Assembly (NCBI GenBank): GCA_949283205.1
Contig: CASDSD010000020.1
Location: 92,198-156,197 of the forward strand
Source of the DNA: an uncultured Alistipes sp.
GTDB lineage: Bacteria > Bacteroidota > Bacteroidia > Bacteroidales > Rikenellaceae
DNA: 64,000 bases
Direction: 5' to 3'
In this document: in pieces, positions 27,351 through 36,536 of the stretch
How positions within the stretch are numbered: the first letter of the stretch is position 1
Layout: each line of letters begins with the position of its first letter
The notes under the pieces: generated by a model
What the model saw: only the letters and a program-made list of their open reading frames with translations
What the model was told of the DNA's origin: nothing
The model's database searches: none
Program-made: the position numbers and the translations under genes

Positions 27351-28496
27351 TTAGATATCCAACTTGCGGGCGCCGTCCGATATCACCACGTCGTAGACCT
27401 TGGGCTCGTGGCCGTATGCGGCGGCGAACTTCTCCTTGGCCGTGGCGATGAAGGCGTCGTAAAGCTCCTTCTTCACAAGGTTGATCGTGCAGCCGCCGAA
27501 GCCGCCGCCCATGATGCGCGACCCCGTCACACCGCACTCCTTGGCGATGGTGGCCAGCAGGTCGAGCTCCTCGCACGACACCTCGTAATCCTTCGACATG
27601 CCCCAGTGGGTCTCGTACATGCGCTCGCCGACGGTCTCCAGATCGCCGCGCTCCAGCGCGTCGCACACGTCGAGCACGCGGCGCTCCTCGCCGATCACAT
27701 AGCGGGCTCGCTTGTAGTCTTCCTCCGAGATCTTGTCCTTGATGGCGTCGAGCTGTGCCATCGTGGCGCCGCGCAGCGTCTCCTGTCCCAAGGCCTTGGC
27801 TACGCGCTCGCACGACTCGCGGCGCTTGTTGTAGGGCGAGCCCACCAACTCGTGCTTTACCACCGAGTCGAGCAGCACAAGACGGTAACCGAACTTCTCG
27901 GGGTCGAACGGGAAGTATGCGAACTCCATCGAGCGGCAGTCCAGACGCATCAGGTTGCCCTTCTTGCCGAATACCGAGGCGAACTGGTCCATGATGCCGC
28001 AGTTCACGCCGCAATAGTTGTGCTCGGTAGACTGGCCGATACGCGCCAGCTCGAACTTGTCGATCTTGTCGTCGTTGTAGATATGGTTCAATGCAAAAGC
28101 GAAGGTCGACTCCAGCGCCGCCGACGACGACATGCCGGCTCCGAGGGGCACGTCGCCCGAGAAGGCGGTGTCGAACCCTTCGACCTTGCCGCCGCGCTTC
28201 TGTATCTCGCGTGCCACGCCGAAGATGTAGCATGCCCACGATGCCGCGGGTTTGTCCTCCTCACGCAGGCCGAACTCGGCGTAATCATTCAGATCGACGG
28301 CATAGGCGCGGATCTTGTCCGTGCCGTTGGGACGTATCTCCGCAACGATGCCCTTGTCGATGGCACCCGGGAAGACGAAGCCCCCATTGTAATCCGTATG
28401 CTCTCCGATAAGGTTGATACGACCCGGAGATGCGTAAACGTCGCCGGCGGTTCCGAACTTCTCGGCGAACTTCTCTCTTACCAATTCGATGTTCAT
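27351..28496 (-). CDS. galK: Galactokinase
   Basis: 381-residue GHMP kinase that makes galactose 1-phosphate. The galactokinase signature GRINLIGEHTDYNGGFVFPG lies near the N-terminus, the GHMP ATP motif is PLGAGMSSSAALE, and the C-terminal motif is GSRIMGGGFGGCTINLV. The gene sits between the esterase and the epimerase gene, with 238 bases upstream that hold an inverted repeat. No galT or galE is in the window. Confidence 0.96.
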   Translation of the reverse strand: MNIELVREKFAEKFGTAGDVYASPGRINLIGEHTDYNGGFVFPGAIDKGIVAEIRPNGTDKIRAYAVDLNDYAEFGLREEDKPAASWACYIFGVAREIQKRGGKVEGFDTAFSGDVPLGAGMSSSAALESTFAFALNHIYNDDKIDKFELARIGQSTEHNYCGVNCGIMDQFASVFGKKGNLMRLDCRSMEFAYFPFDPEKFGYRLVLLDSVVKHELVGSPYNKRRESCERVAKALGQETLRGATMAQLDAIKDKISEEDYKRARYVIGEERRVLDVCDALERGDLETVGERMYETHWGMSKDYEVSCEELDLLATIAKECGVTGSRIMGGGFGGCTINLVKKELYDAFIATAKEKFAAAYGHEPKVYDVVISDGARKLDI

Positions 28497-28565
28497 AGGT
28501 TTTGGCTTTTTGGTTTTTATGGAATATGTTTATCGTTTCGTATATGCTTTTGTTATCCTATACGT

Positions 28566-28583
28566 ATAACAGCCTCCTGTTAT
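28566..28583. promoter_or_regulatory. Inverted repeat upstream of galK, candidate operator
   Basis: ATAACAG-CCTC-CTGTTAT is an 18-base interrupted palindrome in an AT-rich stretch 70 bases before galK. It could be a regulator site or the stem of a small hairpin. Confidence 0.35.
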
Positions 28584-28734
28584 TATAGTCCGACACAAAA
28601 GTTACGCCTCGTCCTGCTCGCGGCGCGCCCCGCGGCATGCGGCGGCTGCGCACCTCTGCGGCCTTCCCGTCGGGAGATACCGCCGCAAGAGCCATCGCAT
28701 GAGTCGCCACTGCCGCCATCGCGCGCCGACCGGA

Positions 28735-29871
28735 TCATTTGGTATAGAACTTATAAATACATACCTGCGAATAGGTCTCGCCGGGGTTCAGCACGATCGA
28801 GGGGAAGTTGTCATGGTTCGGCGCATCGGGATATTTCTGGGTCTCCAGAGCTACCGACTCGCGGAAGCGCAGAGGCTTGCCGTACTTGCCGCTGTACGAA
28901 CCGTCGAAGAAGTTGCCGCTGTAGAACTGCAGACCGATCTGGTCCGTAGCCACATCCAGGCAGCGGCCCGTCGTCGGGTCGTAGAGCGTGGCCACCGTCT
29001 CCACCTGTCCGTTGTCCTCACGCGACAGCGCCCAGTTCATGTCGTAGCCGTTGCCGCACTTGAGCTGGTCGTTGTCGGCATCGATACGCTCGCCGATGAC
29101 ATGCGGCTCGCGGAAATCGAACGGAGTACCCTCCACGGGACGCAACTCGCCCGTCGGGATCAGACGCTCGTCGGTCGGAGTGATGTAGTCACCCTTTATC
29201 GTCAGCACATTGTCCAGAACCGTGCCGTTACCCTCGCCCTTGAGGTTGAAGAACGAGTGGTGCGACAGGTTGACAAGCGTCGGGGCGTCGGTCTGCGCCT
29301 GATATGACACCTGGAACTCGTTCTCCGGCGTAAGCGTATAGGTCATCGTGATGGTCAGGTTGCCCGGGAAGCCGTCCTGCCCGTCGGGCAGCGTGCAGCG
29401 CAGCACGATCGACGCCGGCTTAACGTCAACCACATCCCATACGACCATGTCGACACCCTTGTCGCCGCCGTGGAGCATCTGTCCGTTGCTGTTCTGCGGA
29501 CCGGCATACTCCTTGCCGTTGAGCGTGAAGCGGCCCTCGTCGATACGGTTGGCCACACGCCCCACCGTAGCTCCCAGGAAACGCTCTCCCGTATTGTGTA
29601 CATAACGGTCGATATTGTCATATCCCAACACGATGTCGGCCATATTGCCGTCGCGGTCGGGAGTCCACAACGACACCACGCGACCGCCGAAATTGGTCAC
29701 CTGCATCGTGATCGTACCGTTGGTGAGAGTATAGAGCGATACCGGCTTGCCGTCGATCTCACACTTGAAGTTCTCCTCCTTCATCAGCTCCAGTCCGTCG
29801 CTCGCGGGCTTGTTTCCGCCGCAGCCGGCCATAACGGCCAGCGCGGCCATTGCCAATAAAATGCGTCTCAT
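28735..29871 (-). CDS. galM: Aldose 1-epimerase (galactose mutarotase), lipoprotein
   Basis: 378 residues from ATG 29871; earlier codons in the frame would bury the signal peptide. The N-terminus MRRILLAMAALAVMAGCGG is a lipoprotein signal with the modified cysteine at residue 17. Catalytic-region motifs are visible: VVSLWTPDRDGN, RVANRIDEGRF, LVNLSHHSFFNLKGEG (active-site histidine) and GNGYDMNWAL. It would interconvert alpha and beta anomers of galactose, here outside the cytoplasm, before uptake and phosphorylation by GalK. Confidence 0.93.
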   Translation of the reverse strand: MRRILLAMAALAVMAGCGGNKPASDGLELMKEENFKCEIDGKPVSLYTLTNGTITMQVTNFGGRVVSLWTPDRDGNMADIVLGYDNIDRYVHNTGERFLGATVGRVANRIDEGRFTLNGKEYAGPQNSNGQMLHGGDKGVDMVVWDVVDVKPASIVLRCTLPDGQDGFPGNLTITMTYTLTPENEFQVSYQAQTDAPTLVNLSHHSFFNLKGEGNGTVLDNVLTIKGDYITPTDERLIPTGELRPVEGTPFDFREPHVIGERIDADNDQLKCGNGYDMNWALSREDNGQVETVATLYDPTTGRCLDVATDQIGLQFYSGNFFDGSYSGKYGKPLRFRESVALETQKYPDAPNHDNFPSIVLNPGETYSQVCIYKFYTK

Positions 29872-29916
29872 GATTCGAATTTTGTTTTTCCGTTGTTCCT
29901 TACAGACATTCACACG

Positions 29917-31803
29917 TTATTTCTTTTCGGCGGCAGGTTCCTGCTCCGGCAGCGCCATCTGGAATATCGCCTTCACGCGATCCATGTCATACTTCGTGCT
30001 GCGGTCGTAATAGTAGATGCCGTTCTGCTCCTGCTCCACGTCCGTGAGCTGCGTATAACAGTAACCCCATATGTGGTCACTCAGTTCGATGAGCATGCGC
30101 ACCTGCGACTCCAGGCGCTTGTAGAAGTCCTCCTTGGTCTGTGCCGCGTCGCCGTAACCCCACGCGCCGTCCTTGGCGGGGTTGGCCTCCATGCACTTGA
30201 TGCCGCCGAACTCGTCGAGGATATAAGGTATGTCACCCTCGTACGTGGGGAACGTATAGGGGCTGTTGAGCTCGGGACGGTTGTATCCCACGTTTCCGCG
30301 CGGGCGCGCCTGCACCTCGGGCTGGCGCACGAACATCTTGCCGTCCTTCTCGTTATAGAGGATGTCGCGCAGGCGCTCGGCATCCTGCTCGTAGTGGTGC
30401 TCCGTCCAGATGTCGGTCTTGATATGTATTCCGCCGCTCACGGTGTTGACCGGACGCGAGGGATCCAGCTGCTTGGTCATCTCGTAGATATCCGACACGA
30501 AGCGCGGATACTGCGTCTCGTCGGGCCAGAACTCCTCGTTGAAGGGGGTCCACGTCACCAGCGACGGATGGTTCATGTCGCGTACGACCAGATTGCGCCA
30601 CTCCGACATGAAGTTGCGAGCCGCAACGGGAGAGTTGGCGTCCAGGCCCCAGCTCGGAGCCTCGCCCCAGGTCAGGTAGCCCAGCTTGTCGGCCCAATAG
30701 TAGAAACGCTCCTCGAAGACCTTCTGGTGCAGGCGCGCGCCGTTGAACCCGGCCGCCATCGAGAGCTCGATGTCGTGCTTGAGAGCCTCGTCCGACGGAG
30801 CGGTCCAGATACCGTCGGGATAGAATCCCTGATCGAGAACCAGACGCTGGTAATAGGGCTCGTTGTTGAGATATATGCGGTTGCCCTCGGTGTGGATCTT
30901 GCGCATGCCGAAGTACGAGGTCACCTTGTCCACGGTATTGCCCTCGGCGTCCTTCAGCTCGAACTCCACGTCATAGAGGAAGGGCGACTCGGGGCTCCAC
31001 AGCTTTGCCTTCTTTACGGGCAGCGTCACCACCGACCCCGACGATACGGGCGCCGTCTGCGAGGCGATGCTCTTGCCGCTGTCGAGGATATTCACCGTAA
31101 GCGTATTGCCGCTGCGGTTGCGGCGCAGCGTAACCTCGAACGACACCGTGCTGCGGTCGATGTCAGTCGTATACTTCACGCGCGAGAGTCCGCACGGAGC
31201 CACAGCCTCCATCCACACCGTCTGCCAGATACCCGTCGTGCGGGTGTACATGCACTCGAAGGGGCCGTGGCGCAACGACTGCTTTCCTGCCGACTGCTCG
31301 CGGCTGCGCAGGTCGCTCTTCGCACTCACGACCAGCGAATGCATGCCGCCGGCCTTGACAAAATCCGTAATGTCTACCGAGAACGAGTCCGAACCGCCGA
31401 AGTGGCGAGCCACGAACTTGCCGTCGATATACACCTCCGACTCGTAATACACGGCGCCGAAGTTGAGAAGGATATCCTTGCCGGCCCACGCCTCGGGAAC
31501 CGTAATCTCACGCTGATACCATATGCAGGGGATGAACTCCTTGTGCTCGACACCCGACAGTTTGCTCTCGGGAGCGAACGGCACGATGATCTTGTCGCCG
31601 AAGCCGCGGCTCGACATGAGACCGCGCTCCCATCCCGTCATGACGGGATCCATCGAGTAACTCCATTCGCCATTCAGGTTCACCCAATCCGCACGCACAA
31701 ACTGCGGACGCGGGTACTCGGCGCGAGGCACCGCGGCCGCCGCGCTGAAGCAAACCGCCACCGCGGCCAGCATACACACTATTTTCGCTGCTTTTCCAAT
31801 CAT
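29917..31803 (-). CDS. GH2 family glycosidase (beta-galactosidase-like), copy A
   Basis: 628 residues with a signal peptide (about 1-26). Order of domains: sugar-binding jelly roll (from PRAEYPRPQFVRADWVNLNG), immunoglobulin-like domain, then TIM barrel. The acid/base glutamate is in LVTWTPFNEEFWP and the nucleophile in PYILDEFGGIKC. At about 630 residues it is much shorter than LacZ and lacks the C-terminal domains. It is probably a periplasmic beta-galactosidase or related enzyme, consistent with the flanking galM and galK genes. A closely similar copy B lies upstream. No promoter is seen before copy A, so it may be read from the copy B promoter. Confidence 0.9.
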   Translation of the reverse strand: MIGKAAKIVCMLAAVAVCFSAAAAVPRAEYPRPQFVRADWVNLNGEWSYSMDPVMTGWERGLMSSRGFGDKIIVPFAPESKLSGVEHKEFIPCIWYQREITVPEAWAGKDILLNFGAVYYESEVYIDGKFVARHFGGSDSFSVDITDFVKAGGMHSLVVSAKSDLRSREQSAGKQSLRHGPFECMYTRTTGIWQTVWMEAVAPCGLSRVKYTTDIDRSTVSFEVTLRRNRSGNTLTVNILDSGKSIASQTAPVSSGSVVTLPVKKAKLWSPESPFLYDVEFELKDAEGNTVDKVTSYFGMRKIHTEGNRIYLNNEPYYQRLVLDQGFYPDGIWTAPSDEALKHDIELSMAAGFNGARLHQKVFEERFYYWADKLGYLTWGEAPSWGLDANSPVAARNFMSEWRNLVVRDMNHPSLVTWTPFNEEFWPDETQYPRFVSDIYEMTKQLDPSRPVNTVSGGIHIKTDIWTEHHYEQDAERLRDILYNEKDGKMFVRQPEVQARPRGNVGYNRPELNSPYTFPTYEGDIPYILDEFGGIKCMEANPAKDGAWGYGDAAQTKEDFYKRLESQVRMLIELSDHIWGYCYTQLTDVEQEQNGIYYYDRSTKYDMDRVKAIFQMALPEQEPAAEKK

Positions 31804-32123
31804 TTTTATACTGTTTGTTTGGTTAATAAGTTTTCCTTTCTTTTGCCTCCCCACCTCTGTCTTGCCGCCACTGTCTGCCGCCTCTGCCTGCCACTTCTGC
31901 CTGCCGCCTCTGCCTGCCCGCTATTGGCTTTCAGTCTTGCGCCTTTTGCCTTGCGCCGAAGCGTTTCAGACGCCGCACACACGCACCGTCCGCACCGCCC
32001 CCATCATGCGCCGCGGATGCTCCATGACATCACGGCATCGGCACGCGTTCCGCCCCCCCCTGCGACAGCCCCTTTCGTCGGCCGGCCGTATCGCATACGG
32101 CACGCATGTGGCATCGCTTACGG
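31804..32123. other. 320-base gap between the two GH2 genes
   Basis: No gene or convincing promoter is seen. The part nearest copy A is AT-rich, followed by a 13-base tandem repeat at 31863-31914. The rest is unremarkable GC-rich DNA. Confidence 0.6.
31863..31914. repeat. 13-base tandem repeat, four copies
   Basis: Four consecutive 13-base units: TGCCGCCACTGTC, TGCCGCCTCTGCC, TGCCACTTCTGCC and TGCCGCCTCTGCC. Units 2 and 4 are identical. Confidence 0.9.
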
Positions 32124-33941
32124 CTACTGTTCGTAGCCCTCGGCCTTCATTCCGAAGATCGACTTCACACGCTCCATGTCGAACTTCTCGCGGCGGTCAT
32201 AGTAGTATATGCCGTTCTGCTCCTGCTCCACATCCGTCAGCTGCGTATAGCAGAAACCGCATATCCTGTCACTATGGTCTACGATGGCCTTCACCAGCGA
32301 CTCCAGCCGCTTGTAGAAATCCTCGCGTGTGGGTGCCGCATTGCCATAGCCCCACGAGTTGCCCTCCGCAGGCTGCGTCTCGGCACACTTGATGCCGCCG
32401 AACTCATCGAGCAGGTATGGCAGCGAACCGTCGTAGTACAACTTGCGAATGGCGCGGTCGAAGCCTCCGTTCGGGCCCTGCGGCTGGTAGAACTTCTCCC
32501 CGTCGAAGAGCATCGCGTGCAAACGCTCGCCGTCCTGCTCGTAGTTGTGCGCCGTACAGAAGTCAGAGACCACATATATGCCGCCGCTGACGGTATTTAC
32601 CGGACGCGTGGGATCGAGTCGCCGCGTCTCGTTATATACGTCTGTAAGGAAGCGTCCAGCTTCGTTCGACGGCACACCAAACTCCTCGTTGAAGGGCGTC
32701 CACACGATCAACGCCGGATGGTTGCGGTCGCGGACCACGATATTGCCCCACTCCGACATGAAGTTGCGGGCCGCGGCAACCGAGTTGCTGTCCTTGTCCC
32801 ACGAGGCCATCTCGCCCCAGACGATATATCCCAACTTGTCGGCCCAATAGTAGAAACGCTCCTCGAATACCTTCTGGTGCAGGCGCGCGCCGTTGAAGCC
32901 GGCCGCCATCGAGAGCTCGATGTCGCGCTTGAGCGCCTCATCAGAAGGCGCCGTCCAGATACCGTCGGGATAGAAGCCCTGATCGAGCACCAGACGCTGA
33001 TAATAGGGTTTGTTGTTCAGGTAGATCTTGTTGCCGTCGATGTGCACCTTGCGCATGCCTACGTAGGCATCGACCGTATCGAGCGTCTCGCCCTCGGCGT
33101 TCTTCACCTCATAGACCACATCGTAGAGGAAGGGCGATTCGGGGCTCCACAGTTTGGGGTTTTTCAACGCCACCACTACCGGCATGCCCTGCACGGCAGG
33201 GGCCTCGGCACGCGCCACCGCCTTGCCGCCGTCCTTCACCACGACAGACAACGTATTGCCGCCGGCGACGTTGTAATATGTCGGTATGACGACTATATGC
33301 TTTTGGTCAATATCGGTAATCACCTGCACGCGCTCCAGTGCCATGGCGTCCACAGCCTCCATCCATACCGTCTGCCAGATGCCCGTGGTACGGGTATAGC
33401 TGCAACCCACCGAATAATAGTTCGTCGACTGCTTGCCGCCGGGCTGCGTGCCGCCGCGAAGGTCGCTCTCGGCATGCACCACGACGCTGTGAATCCCGCC
33501 GTCACCCACAAAGTCGGTCACATCGAACGAGAACGAGTCCGAGCCGCCGTAATGACGGCCCACGAACTTGCCGTCGATATATACCTCCGACTCGTAATAC
33601 ACGGCGCCGAAATTGAGTTTCACGCACTTGCCCTTCCACTCCGCAGGTATTTGGATCTCGCGCTGATACCATACGCTGTTGATGAAATCGGTATAGCCCA
33701 CACCCGAAAGTTTGCTTTCGGGAGCAAACGGCACGGTAATACGGCCGTCGAAGCCCTTACTGTTATAAAAATCGCGGTCACGGCCCGAATCCGACAGGTC
33801 GAGCGCAAAACTCCACTCGCCGTTAAGGTTGACCCAGTCGGCTCGTTCGAACTGCGGGCGGGGATACTCCGCACGCGGCTGTGCAACTATCGAAGTCGAA
33901 AACAACAGCGCCGCAACGGCATATAAGAATCTCGATTTCAT
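32124..33941 (-). CDS. GH2 family glycosidase (beta-galactosidase-like), copy B
   Basis: 605 residues from ATG 33941 with a signal peptide ending near AQPRAEYP. The layout and catalytic residues match copy A: acid/base glutamate in LIVWTPFNEEFG and nucleophile in PYLLDEFGGIKC. Long stretches are nearly identical to copy A, notably from YYQRLVLDQGFYPDGIWTAP to the start of the barrel, while the sugar-binding domain and C-terminus are more diverged. It has its own very good promoter and is likely the first gene of the galactose-linked cluster. Substrate preference may differ between the copies. Confidence 0.9.
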   Translation of the reverse strand: MKSRFLYAVAALLFSTSIVAQPRAEYPRPQFERADWVNLNGEWSFALDLSDSGRDRDFYNSKGFDGRITVPFAPESKLSGVGYTDFINSVWYQREIQIPAEWKGKCVKLNFGAVYYESEVYIDGKFVGRHYGGSDSFSFDVTDFVGDGGIHSVVVHAESDLRGGTQPGGKQSTNYYSVGCSYTRTTGIWQTVWMEAVDAMALERVQVITDIDQKHIVVIPTYYNVAGGNTLSVVVKDGGKAVARAEAPAVQGMPVVVALKNPKLWSPESPFLYDVVYEVKNAEGETLDTVDAYVGMRKVHIDGNKIYLNNKPYYQRLVLDQGFYPDGIWTAPSDEALKRDIELSMAAGFNGARLHQKVFEERFYYWADKLGYIVWGEMASWDKDSNSVAAARNFMSEWGNIVVRDRNHPALIVWTPFNEEFGVPSNEAGRFLTDVYNETRRLDPTRPVNTVSGGIYVVSDFCTAHNYEQDGERLHAMLFDGEKFYQPQGPNGGFDRAIRKLYYDGSLPYLLDEFGGIKCAETQPAEGNSWGYGNAAPTREDFYKRLESLVKAIVDHSDRICGFCYTQLTDVEQEQNGIYYYDRREKFDMERVKSIFGMKAEGYEQ

Positions 33942-33973
33942 CAATGCGATAAAGCTTAAGGTTAATATTTTTA

Positions 33974-34004
33974 CAAATGTAATTTTTTTTCGTCACTTGA
34001 CAAA
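33974..34004 (-). promoter_or_regulatory. Promoter of GH2 copy B
   Basis: On the minus strand TTTG (34001-34004) is followed after exactly 19 bases by TACATTTG (33974-33981), a full match to the Bacteroidota consensus, 33 bases before the start codon. Confidence 0.8.
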
Positions 34005-34023
34005 ATCAAAAACCACATTCGGC

Positions 34024-34063
34024 AAAAAAACGGCGGGCGTCCCGCTCTCTCCGGGACGCCCGC
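34024..34063 (-). terminator. Terminator of the AzgA-type permease transcript
   Basis: GCGGGCGTCCCG (34033-34044) pairs perfectly with CGGGACGCCCGC (34052-34063) around a seven-base loop. On the minus strand it is followed by CC and a run of T, a classic intrinsic terminator 64 bases after the permease stop. Confidence 0.9.
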
Positions 34064-34126
34064 GCCGCGAAATACATGCACCGCACGCACGTCTACAGGG
34101 ACATGCCCGCAGGCGCACATGCTCCG

Positions 34127-35419
34127 TCAGATGAAAATATATTTCAGAATGAACAGCACGGCCAGCACGTACATCGTAACCGTCAGCCGTTTGAAGTTGC
34201 CGCACAGTACGTTGATCACCACATAGCTTATCATGCCCAGCAGGATGCCGTCCGAGATCGAGTACGCCAGCGGCATCATGATGATGCAGATGAAGGCAGG
34301 GATCGACTCGGCATAGTCGTCCAGAGGAATGTTGCGGATGGGGCTCAACATGAAGAGACCCACGATTATCAGTACGGGGGCCGTCGCCGCAGACGGTATT
34401 GCCAGGAAGAGCGGCGAGAAGAAGAGCGCCACGAAGAAACAGCATGCCACAACGAACGACGTAAGGCCCGAGCGACCGCCCTGCGCAACACCCGCAGCAC
34501 TCTCGACATAGGTAGTGGTGGTCGAGGTGCCGAAGCAGGCTCCGGCCACCGTAGCCAGCGCGTCGGCCATGAACGCCTGCTTGACGCGCGGGATGCGGCC
34601 GTTGGCATCAAGCATGTCGGCCTTGGTGCAGACTCCCACCAGCGTTCCGATCGTATCGAACATGTCGATGAACAGGAACGTGAATATCACAACCACCATG
34701 TCGAGCGAGAAGATCTGGCTCCACTCGAACCGGCAGAATATAGGCGCTATCGAATGCGGGGCCGATACCAGACCGCCGTAATTCGTAATACCCAGCGGGA
34801 TACCTATCAGCGTGGTTATGAGGATACCTATGAGCAGCGCCCCGCGCACGTTCTTCACCACCAGCACCGACGTTATCACCAGGCCGATCACCGCAAGCAG
34901 CGGACCGCCCGAAGTGATCTCGCCGAGCGACACGAGCGTCGAGTCGTTGTTGGCGATGATACCGGCATTCTGCAGGCCGATGAAGGCGATGAAGAGACCT
35001 ATGCCGGCGCCTATGGCATTCTTCAACGAGGCGGGGATGGCATTGACTATCGCTTCGCGCAGGTTTGTCAGCGTCAGTATGACAAAGATGATACCTTCGA
35101 TGAACACCGCCGTCAGGGCGAACTGCCACGAATAGCCCATGCCCATGCATACCGAGAATACGAAGAAGGCATTCAGACCCATACCGGGAGCCAGACCGAA
35201 CGGGAGCTTCGCCCAGATCGACATGACCAGCGTACCGGTGATGGCGGCCAGAGCCGTCGCCGTGAAGACCGCCCCTGCGGGCATGCCGTCCAGCTGGCTG
35301 AACATGCCCGGGTTTACGGCCAGGATATACGACATCGTTAGGAATGTGGTGACTCCTGCCAGAATCTCCGTACGCAGAGTGGTCACCGACGGATCAAATC
35401 CGAAGAGTTTTTTCAGCAT
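34127..35419 (-). CDS. NCS2 family purine permease (AzgA/PbuG-like)
   Basis: 430 residues with about 12-13 membrane segments. It starts LKKLFGFDPSVTTLRTEILA, then GVTTFLTMSYILAVNP, a strong marker of the AzgA-type guanine/hypoxanthine/adenine permeases. Further markers are GLAPGMGLNAFF and the SSTTTYVESAAG-like segment GTSTTTTYVESAAGVA. It would import purine bases with protons. The DUF5020 outer-membrane protein gene lies 39 bases upstream in the same direction, suggesting joint passage across both membranes. Confidence 0.92.
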   Translation of the reverse strand: MLKKLFGFDPSVTTLRTEILAGVTTFLTMSYILAVNPGMFSQLDGMPAGAVFTATALAAITGTLVMSIWAKLPFGLAPGMGLNAFFVFSVCMGMGYSWQFALTAVFIEGIIFVILTLTNLREAIVNAIPASLKNAIGAGIGLFIAFIGLQNAGIIANNDSTLVSLGEITSGGPLLAVIGLVITSVLVVKNVRGALLIGILITTLIGIPLGITNYGGLVSAPHSIAPIFCRFEWSQIFSLDMVVVIFTFLFIDMFDTIGTLVGVCTKADMLDANGRIPRVKQAFMADALATVAGACFGTSTTTTYVESAAGVAQGGRSGLTSFVVACCFFVALFFSPLFLAIPSAATAPVLIIVGLFMLSPIRNIPLDDYAESIPAFICIIMMPLAYSISDGILLGMISYVVINVLCGNFKRLTVTMYVLAVLFILKYIFI

Positions 35420-35458
35420 ATCTCGTGTTTTTACCGTTTACACAATTTTGAAGCCATA

Positions 35459-36199
35459 TCAGAATGTCCACTTTGCCGCGAGAGTGGGTATGGCATAAAA
35501 ACCCTTCGAGACGAAGTTGTTCGACAGCTCGACCTCGCCGCCGACACTCAGATGCACGTTGTCCCAGCCGCGGATCTTGTGGAGGTTCACCCAAAACTGT
35601 GGCTCCGAAAGCAGAATGTGACTGGTATTCTGCCAGGCTCGCCACTCGCGCCAGAAATCGATGAAGCCCGAGAAGGTACACCATCCCTTTGCGAAGTCGA
35701 TGCCCCACACGCCCGTGATCTGGAAATTGTTCACCTGCTTCTTGCCGACCGTATCGACCGTCTTGGGAATGTACTTGTACATGACGCTCAAGGACCACGT
35801 CTTCGAGAAATCCTTCGAGTGGCCCGAATAGGTCGGACCGACAAGCCATGCGTTGTTGAACGAGCCTGCCGCGTCGCTCAGACCGCCGTCATACTCCACA
35901 TGAGCCGAGAGCCAGTTCACCTTCGACTCCTGCCAGAAGCATATCTCGCGCGAAATCTCCCAGTAGGCGCCCTTCATACCGGCGTTGTAGTCCAGGTCGA
36001 TGAAGAAGTAGGTGCTTCCCCACGTATCGGCACGAAACATCTCCACCGTAGTGGTTATCGGGGCTCGACCGTCCGAGTCGTCACTCTTCTTCAAATCGTT
36101 GTAAAGGTTGTGACCGAAGTCGTAATGGAACTGTACGTTCTGTGCCGCAGCGCCCAGGGTGAGCAGTGCCGCACATGCGAAGAGCAGAAGTTTCTTCAT
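35459..36199 (-). CDS. DUF5020 outer-membrane protein, Tsx-like channel
   Basis: 246 residues with a cleavable signal peptide (AAAQN). The mature part is made of alternating aromatic beta strands and ends in AKWTF, the terminal phenylalanine expected of an outer-membrane beta barrel. VQFHYDFGHNLYND at the start, repeated FIDFW/FIDLDY strands and the overall size recall nucleoside-specific Tsx channels. I recognise this as DUF5020. It is followed by an AzgA-type permease, which supports a role in nucleobase or nucleoside uptake; that role is inferred. Confidence 0.82.
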   Translation of the reverse strand: MKKLLLFACAALLTLGAAAQNVQFHYDFGHNLYNDLKKSDDSDGRAPITTTVEMFRADTWGSTYFFIDLDYNAGMKGAYWEISREICFWQESKVNWLSAHVEYDGGLSDAAGSFNNAWLVGPTYSGHSKDFSKTWSLSVMYKYIPKTVDTVGKKQVNNFQITGVWGIDFAKGWCTFSGFIDFWREWRAWQNTSHILLSEPQFWVNLHKIRGWDNVHLSVGGEVELSNNFVSKGFYAIPTLAAKWTF

Positions 36200-36279
36200 A
36201 AGCGTTTTATTTTTGATTAAAATATTTGGGTCTCATAAGGCTGTATGCCGTCGGGAACCGGCACGTCCCTTTCCGCCGA

Positions 36280-36287
36280 CAAATATA
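36280..36287 (-). promoter_or_regulatory. -7 promoter element of DUF5020-permease pair
   Basis: TATATTTG on the minus strand matches TAnnTTTG. A TTTTTG lies further upstream at 36311-36316, but the spacing (24 bases) is long. Confidence 0.6.
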
Positions 36288-36436
36288 GGGCCGCGGCGTG
36301 GTCATACGCGGCAAAAAGCGTTGTTAATTATAAACAATTTATCAATAATCGCATATCGCATACATTCCGTCCGCCCACCCCGCGACGACATTCCGGGACC
36401 GGACTCGCAGCATTTCGCGACGAAATTCAATGCGAC

Positions 36437-36536
36437 ATGCCGCAACGTCCGTCTGCAGGCCGGAACGCCATGCCACAGGCGAAAACGCCCGGCAGCACAC
36501 CGGAACACAATGCGGCAGGCCGCAGAGCCATGCACG
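36437..36536. repeat. Degenerate 20-base tandem repeat, five copies
   Basis: Five units of exactly 20 bases start at 36437, 36457, 36477, 36497 and 36517. The second unit is AGGCCGGAACGCCATGCCAC; the others keep the A-GGCCG-AACGCC-TGC-GC pattern with several substitutions but no length change. Confidence 0.7.

Noticed and set aside
27340-28239. Upstream extension of the esterase frame through galK
   Set aside because: It is the reverse-phase shadow of galK; a signal peptide begins at 27339.
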